Positions 4,982 to 5,193 of a stretch of DNA of 5,193 nucleotides are shown piece by piece. Where the stretch lies: assembly GCA_023255165.1 (NCBI GenBank), contig JALRJD010000189.1, positions 1 through 5,193 of the forward strand. Direction: 5' to 3'. Under the pieces are notes generated by a model that ran no database searches, was not told the DNA's origin, and worked only from the letters and a program-made list of their open reading frames with translations. The stretch is from Porticoccaceae bacterium. GTDB taxonomy: Bacteria > Pseudomonadota > Gammaproteobacteria > Pseudomonadales > Porticoccaceae. The position numbers and the translations under genes are program-made. Each line of letters begins with the position of its first letter. The first letter of the stretch is position 1.

Positions 4982-5193
4982 CTAAAACCTGCTTAAAAAA
5001 ATCTGTAGAAATTTACCCAACTGACTGAGGATCAACAACAATCGAACAGCTGCCCCGTCCAGAAGAACTCGGTTCAGTTGCTGCGCGTCCCCAGTGGCGG
5101 ATTCGAAGCCGATGATCTTCCGAGTACGAACGACCCCATTGGCATCTGTGATGCGGAGGTTGTCGCCGATGGCCAGGTTGCGCCCGTCCAACT
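4982..5193 (-). CDS. unidentified protein, C-terminal part, runs off the right edge
   Basis: A reading frame enters from the right edge and stops with TAG at 4982-4984, giving at least 70 codons with no ATG. A TTG at 5191 could start translation, but the frame is open to the edge, so a longer gene is more likely. The first 50 or so codons look coding (GC-ending codons, balanced composition: LAIGDNLRITDANG, RTRKIIGFES). The last 25 residues (RLLLILSQLGKFLQIFLSRF) are hydrophobic and AT-rich, and might be read-out after a frameshift or simply a hydrophobic tail. It ends 26 bp before erpA in the same direction. I do not recognise the family. The opposite strand is also open over much of this stretch, which lowers confidence. 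Confidence 0.45.
   Translation of the reverse strand, partial: LDGRNLAIGDNLRITDANGVVRTRKIIGFESATGDAQQLNRVLLDGAAVRLLLILSQLGKFLQIFLSRF

Overview
This window looks like a chromosomal segment of a gammaproteobacterium, probably in the broad Pseudomonadales/Cellvibrionales group. The evidence is the close resemblance of its proteins to Pseudomonas and E. coli families, the moderate GC content, the E. coli-like rRNA leader, and the gene order. From memory, Pseudomonas aeruginosa has the same block: erpA-like gene, anmK, M23 peptidase and tyrosyl-tRNA synthetase next to an rRNA operon (around PA0665-PA0668). The genus cannot be fixed from sequence reading alone.

Layout. Positions 1-49 are AT-rich and do not fit what should be there. 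Positions 50-79 (minus strand) are the first 30 bases of a 16S rRNA gene, and the match stops abruptly at base 49/50. Positions 80-607 hold no protein gene. They contain the rRNA leader (boxA and boxC-like elements, small hairpins) and three tandem rRNA-type promoters reading leftward into the 16S gene. All three have the form TTGACA, 16 bp, TAGAAT, and their -10 elements are spaced exactly 113 bp apart. tyrS (608-1912, minus) lies just upstream of these promoters in the same direction. A 185-bp divergent intergenic region (1913-2097) follows, with an rRNA-like tyrS promoter and a 14-bp perfect palindrome. The M23 peptidoglycan endopeptidase gene (2098-3462, plus) and anmK (3472-4584, plus) form a tight two-gene unit. 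erpA (4602-4955, minus) converges on anmK with only 17 bp between. A partial unidentified reading frame (4982-5193, minus) runs off the right edge.

How the genes work together. tyrS and the rRNA promoters both serve translation capacity and appear to share promoter architecture, with GC-rich discriminators of the kind linked to growth-rate and stringent control. The M23 enzyme opens peptidoglycan cross-links and AnmK returns 1,6-anhydro-MurNAc to the cell-wall recycling pathway, so this pair covers murein turnover. ErpA is an A-type iron-sulfur carrier and is a neighbour by conserved synteny rather than by obvious function.

No mobile element, CRISPR array, tRNA or clearly novel defence or metabolic system is visible. 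The points most worth checking are the triple evenly spaced rRNA promoters, the broken 16S junction at the left edge (most likely an assembly join), and the unidentified partial frame at the right edge.
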